The position numbers and the translations under genes are program-made. Under the pieces are notes generated by a model. The model was not told the origin of the DNA. It worked only from the letters and a program-made list of their open reading frames with translations, and made no database searches. Of a stretch of DNA of 7,650 nucleotides, positions 6,167 to 7,650 are shown piece by piece. The DNA comes from Hadesarchaea archaeon (GTDB taxonomy: Archaea; Hadarchaeota; Hadarchaeia; Hadarchaeales; Hadarchaeaceae): NCBI GenBank assembly GCA_030616505.1, contig JAUWXD010000009.1, forward strand, positions 1-7,650. The letters are read 5' to 3'. The stretch's first letter is position 1. Each line of letters starts with the position of its first letter.

Positions 6167-7650
6167 CTATCCTCCTGCACTTATCCTGAAGGTCCAAGCC
6201 GCAGACGTGTTTTCGTTACCGGCCGCATCTGCAGCGGTGACTTTCCAGTAGTAATCGCCGTCGATAAGTTCGACCGGTGGAGTGTACGTGTTTTCTGTTT
6301 GCCATTTGTCGATATCGGGAGAACCAAACTCAGGTTCGGTATCGACCATCAGGCGGTAGTTGTCCGCGTCGGGGCTGAGGAACCACTCCAAGGTCGGGGT
6401 ACTATCATCTGTATCCACCCCGTTCTCCGGCGCGTGAAGTGCTGGGGCCTCGGGTGCTATGGTATCGACGGTGAACATCCAGACTGGGGAAGAATTCTCG
6501 TTGTCTCCAACAATCGCTACAACTTTCCAATAATAGGCGCCATCCAAAAGGGAGTTCTCTGCGGCGATTGTGTATGATGTGACAGATGAGGCGAGGATGC
6601 GGTTTTCGTCCGGCGATGAAAAGCCGGAGTCGTTGTCGACGAGCAGGCGGTAATTATCGCCGTTGCCTCCAGTCCACTCGAAACCTAGCGTATTGTCATT
6701 TGTGAAGGTTCCGTTCTCAGGCGAGCTTGGAGTTGGTGCCTGAGGCGGTGCCCTGATGGTAAGCGTGAAGGTGCTTGACCACTCGCTTGCGTTACCAGCC
6801 GCGTCGGTTGCTCGCACGTGCCAGTAGTAAACACCATTCATCGGTAAGGTGTAGGTATGGGAGTTGTCTGTGATGCCAGTGTTATCGTACACATATGGCG
6901 AGGTGAAACCGTTTTCGTCATCTATCTGGATTTCATAAGTCACGTTTGGCTCTGGTTCGGTCCACCTGAATGTCGCCTCCAATGTGGAAAGCTCAGCGTT
7001 ATCCTGTGGCTCGGAAAGTTGGGGCTGACTTGGGGCCTGGGTGTCGATAGTGAAGGCCGAGGTTTCAGACCACCCGAGTAAATCGTTCTCGGAATCGTAC
7101 GCCCCGACCCGCCAGAAGTAATTGCCATCGGGAAGATTTTCAATCGCAGTGTATGTCGGGTCGACCAGGTTGTCCACTTGAATCTCGGGTGCAGAGAAGT
7201 TCGCGTCGTCGTCCACCCGCAGCTCGTATCTGCTGGCACCAATCGCACCTGACCATTGGAACTCTGGTGTGTTGTCGTTTATCATTGCGCCATCGGCAGG
7301 AGAAACTGGCGATGGCACGTGGTTGATTTTGATAACATTCACCAAATCATTCGAACTTGTGAAAGCAATTTGTAGGTAGTCTATATCTCCAATGTTGCCT
7401 GTGAAAACGTACACGCTCATTGGGACGGGGCGACCGGTTATCTCGGCTGAGACGCCTTCGATGAGCCATGCTGACACCCAGTTGCCATCCACATCAAAGA
7501 ATATGAGCAACGTTTCTTGGATGTCTGGAGTGGATGACGGCGGGAAAAACCCAGCGTAACTAGATATTCTGCCCTGCTTGTCCACATTCAAGACACCATA
7601 ACCGTCCATACTCAGGTTTCCATTATCGGTTCGGAGATAGACGTCTCGGG
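6167..7650 (-). CDS. Putative surface/secreted protein with four FnIII/Ig-like repeats (5' end outside window)
   Basis: The C-terminal part, about 494 codons, of a larger protein. An ATG at 7609 is internal: the frame stays open through RDVYLRTDNGNLS to the right edge, with no Shine-Dalgarno site before that ATG. Residues 1-97 counted from this ATG are a beta-rich region I do not recognise, with LLIFFDVDGN and YLQIAFTSSND. Four repeats of 93-97 residues follow to the end, each built on P-x-NGxxxxDxTPxxxW, YRLxVDxxxxFxSP and DGxYYWKVxAxD. These look like fibronectin type III/Ig-like beta-sandwich domains common in archaeal surface proteins. Low lysine and many Asp, Glu, Ser and Thr fit an extracellular protein. 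The protein ends TFRISAGG with no membrane anchor or sorting motif, so any signal or anchor must be N-terminal. Function is unknown; adhesion, an S-layer accessory or an enzyme appendage are possible. Confidence 0.85.
   Translation of the reverse strand, partial: RDVYLRTDNGNLSMDGYGVLNVDKQGRISSYAGFFPPSSTPDIQETLLIFFDVDGNWVSAWLIEGVSAEITGRPVPMSVYVFTGNIGDIDYLQIAFTSSNDLVNVIKINHVPSPVSPADGAMINDNTPEFQWSGAIGASRYELRVDDDANFSAPEIQVDNLVDPTYTAIENLPDGNYFWRVGAYDSENDLLGWSETSAFTIDTQAPSQPQLSEPQDNAELSTLEATFRWTEPEPNVTYEIQIDDENGFTSPYVYDNTGITDNSHTYTLPMNGVYYWHVRATDAAGNASEWSSTFTLTIRAPPQAPTPSSPENGTFTNDNTLGFEWTGGNGDNYRLLVDNDSGFSSPDENRILASSVTSYTIAAENSLLDGAYYWKVVAIVGDNENSSPVWMFTVDTIAPEAPALHAPENGVDTDDSTPTLEWFLSPDADNYRLMVDTEPEFGSPDIDKWQTENTYTPPVELIDGDYYWKVTAADAAGNENTSAAWTFRISAGG
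6170..7318 (-). repeat. Four tandem protein repeats of about 96 residues
   Basis: The repeats run, in protein order, at 7318-7040, 7039-6752, 6751-6461 and 6460-6170 on the minus strand. Shared positions are a Pro-rich linker, an EWx/RW or FQW tryptophan, YRLxVDxxxxFxSP (varied to YEIQIDDENGFTSP in the second), and GxYYWxVxA near the end. Repeats 2, 3 and 4 each begin after a T(V/I)D-like or TIRA linker with APxxP. The DNA is clearly diverged between copies, so this is an old domain duplication, not a recent tandem array. Boundaries are approximate to a few residues. Confidence 0.85.
6171..6175 (-). promoter_or_regulatory. Shine-Dalgarno site of hisS inside the upstream gene
   Basis: GGAGG on the minus strand lies within the final Gly-Gly codons of the repeat protein and six bases before the hisS ATG at 6164. 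It selects that ATG over the in-frame ATG at 6197 and ties hisS translation to the end of the preceding gene. Confidence 0.8.

Noticed and set aside
6165..6197. Eleven-residue N-terminal extension of HisRS
   Set aside because: It would overlap the upstream repeat gene, while GGAGG is ideally placed for the ATG at 6164, where the conserved start of the family lies.
6170..7318. DNA-level tandem repeat or CRISPR-like array in the repeat gene
   Set aside because: Copies are similar only as protein, with 93-97-residue units and diverged bases; there are no short identical repeats with spacers.
7607..7609. ATG as the true start of the repeat protein
   Set aside because: The frame remains open to the window edge with protein-like composition, and no ribosome site precedes this ATG.

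Overview
This window is a gene-dense piece of an archaeal chromosome. The evidence for Archaea is an archaeal/eukaryote-type prolyl-tRNA synthetase C-terminus (zinc-binding cysteines, terminal Tyr), a CDP-alcohol phosphatidyltransferase beside inositol-phosphate synthase (the archaetidylinositol pathway), TATA-like promoter boxes, and strong GGAGG/GGTGA Shine-Dalgarno sites, several of them in front of TTG starts. I cannot place the lineage from sequence alone; an uncultured euryarchaeal or related lineage is a reasonable guess. No RNA gene, CRISPR array, insertion sequence or integration site is visible, and no gap between genes exceeds about 80 bases.

Layout. 3-503 (+) is the 3' end of proS. 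It converges, with a 4-base gap, on a minus-strand cluster that reads ino1 (3037 or 3022 to 1955), a PfkB-family sugar/inositol kinase (1954-1064) and a GPR1/FUN34/YaaH (SatP-like) transporter (1083-508). The ino1 stop abuts the kinase start, and the kinase and transporter reading frames overlap by 20 bases, so this is almost certainly one translationally coupled operon. Divergent from ino1, across a short promoter region, is a PadR-type regulator (+). Its stop overlaps by 4 bases the stop of a minus-strand CDP-alcohol phosphatidyltransferase, the likely archaetidylinositol-phosphate synthase (4024-3434). Divergent from that is an endonuclease IV-like TIM-barrel protein (4083-4916, +), whose end overlaps the end of hisS (6164-4899, -) by 18 bases. 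Upstream of hisS, two bases away on the same strand, is the 3' part of a protein with four tandem fibronectin/Ig-like repeats that runs off the right edge.

How the genes work together. Positions about 1064-4024 look like an inositol-phospholipid locus. Ino1 makes L-myo-inositol 1-phosphate from glucose 6-phosphate. The PfkB kinase, by context and by resemblance to the archaeal myo-inositol kinase type, may make the same compound from free inositol. The CDP-alcohol phosphatidyltransferase would join it to CDP-archaeol. The PadR regulator sits where it could control ino1 and itself through a shared promoter with an imperfect inverted repeat. The SatP-like transporter is the unexplained partner. 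The outer genes are translation (proS, hisS), DNA repair (endonuclease IV-like) and a probable cell-surface protein.
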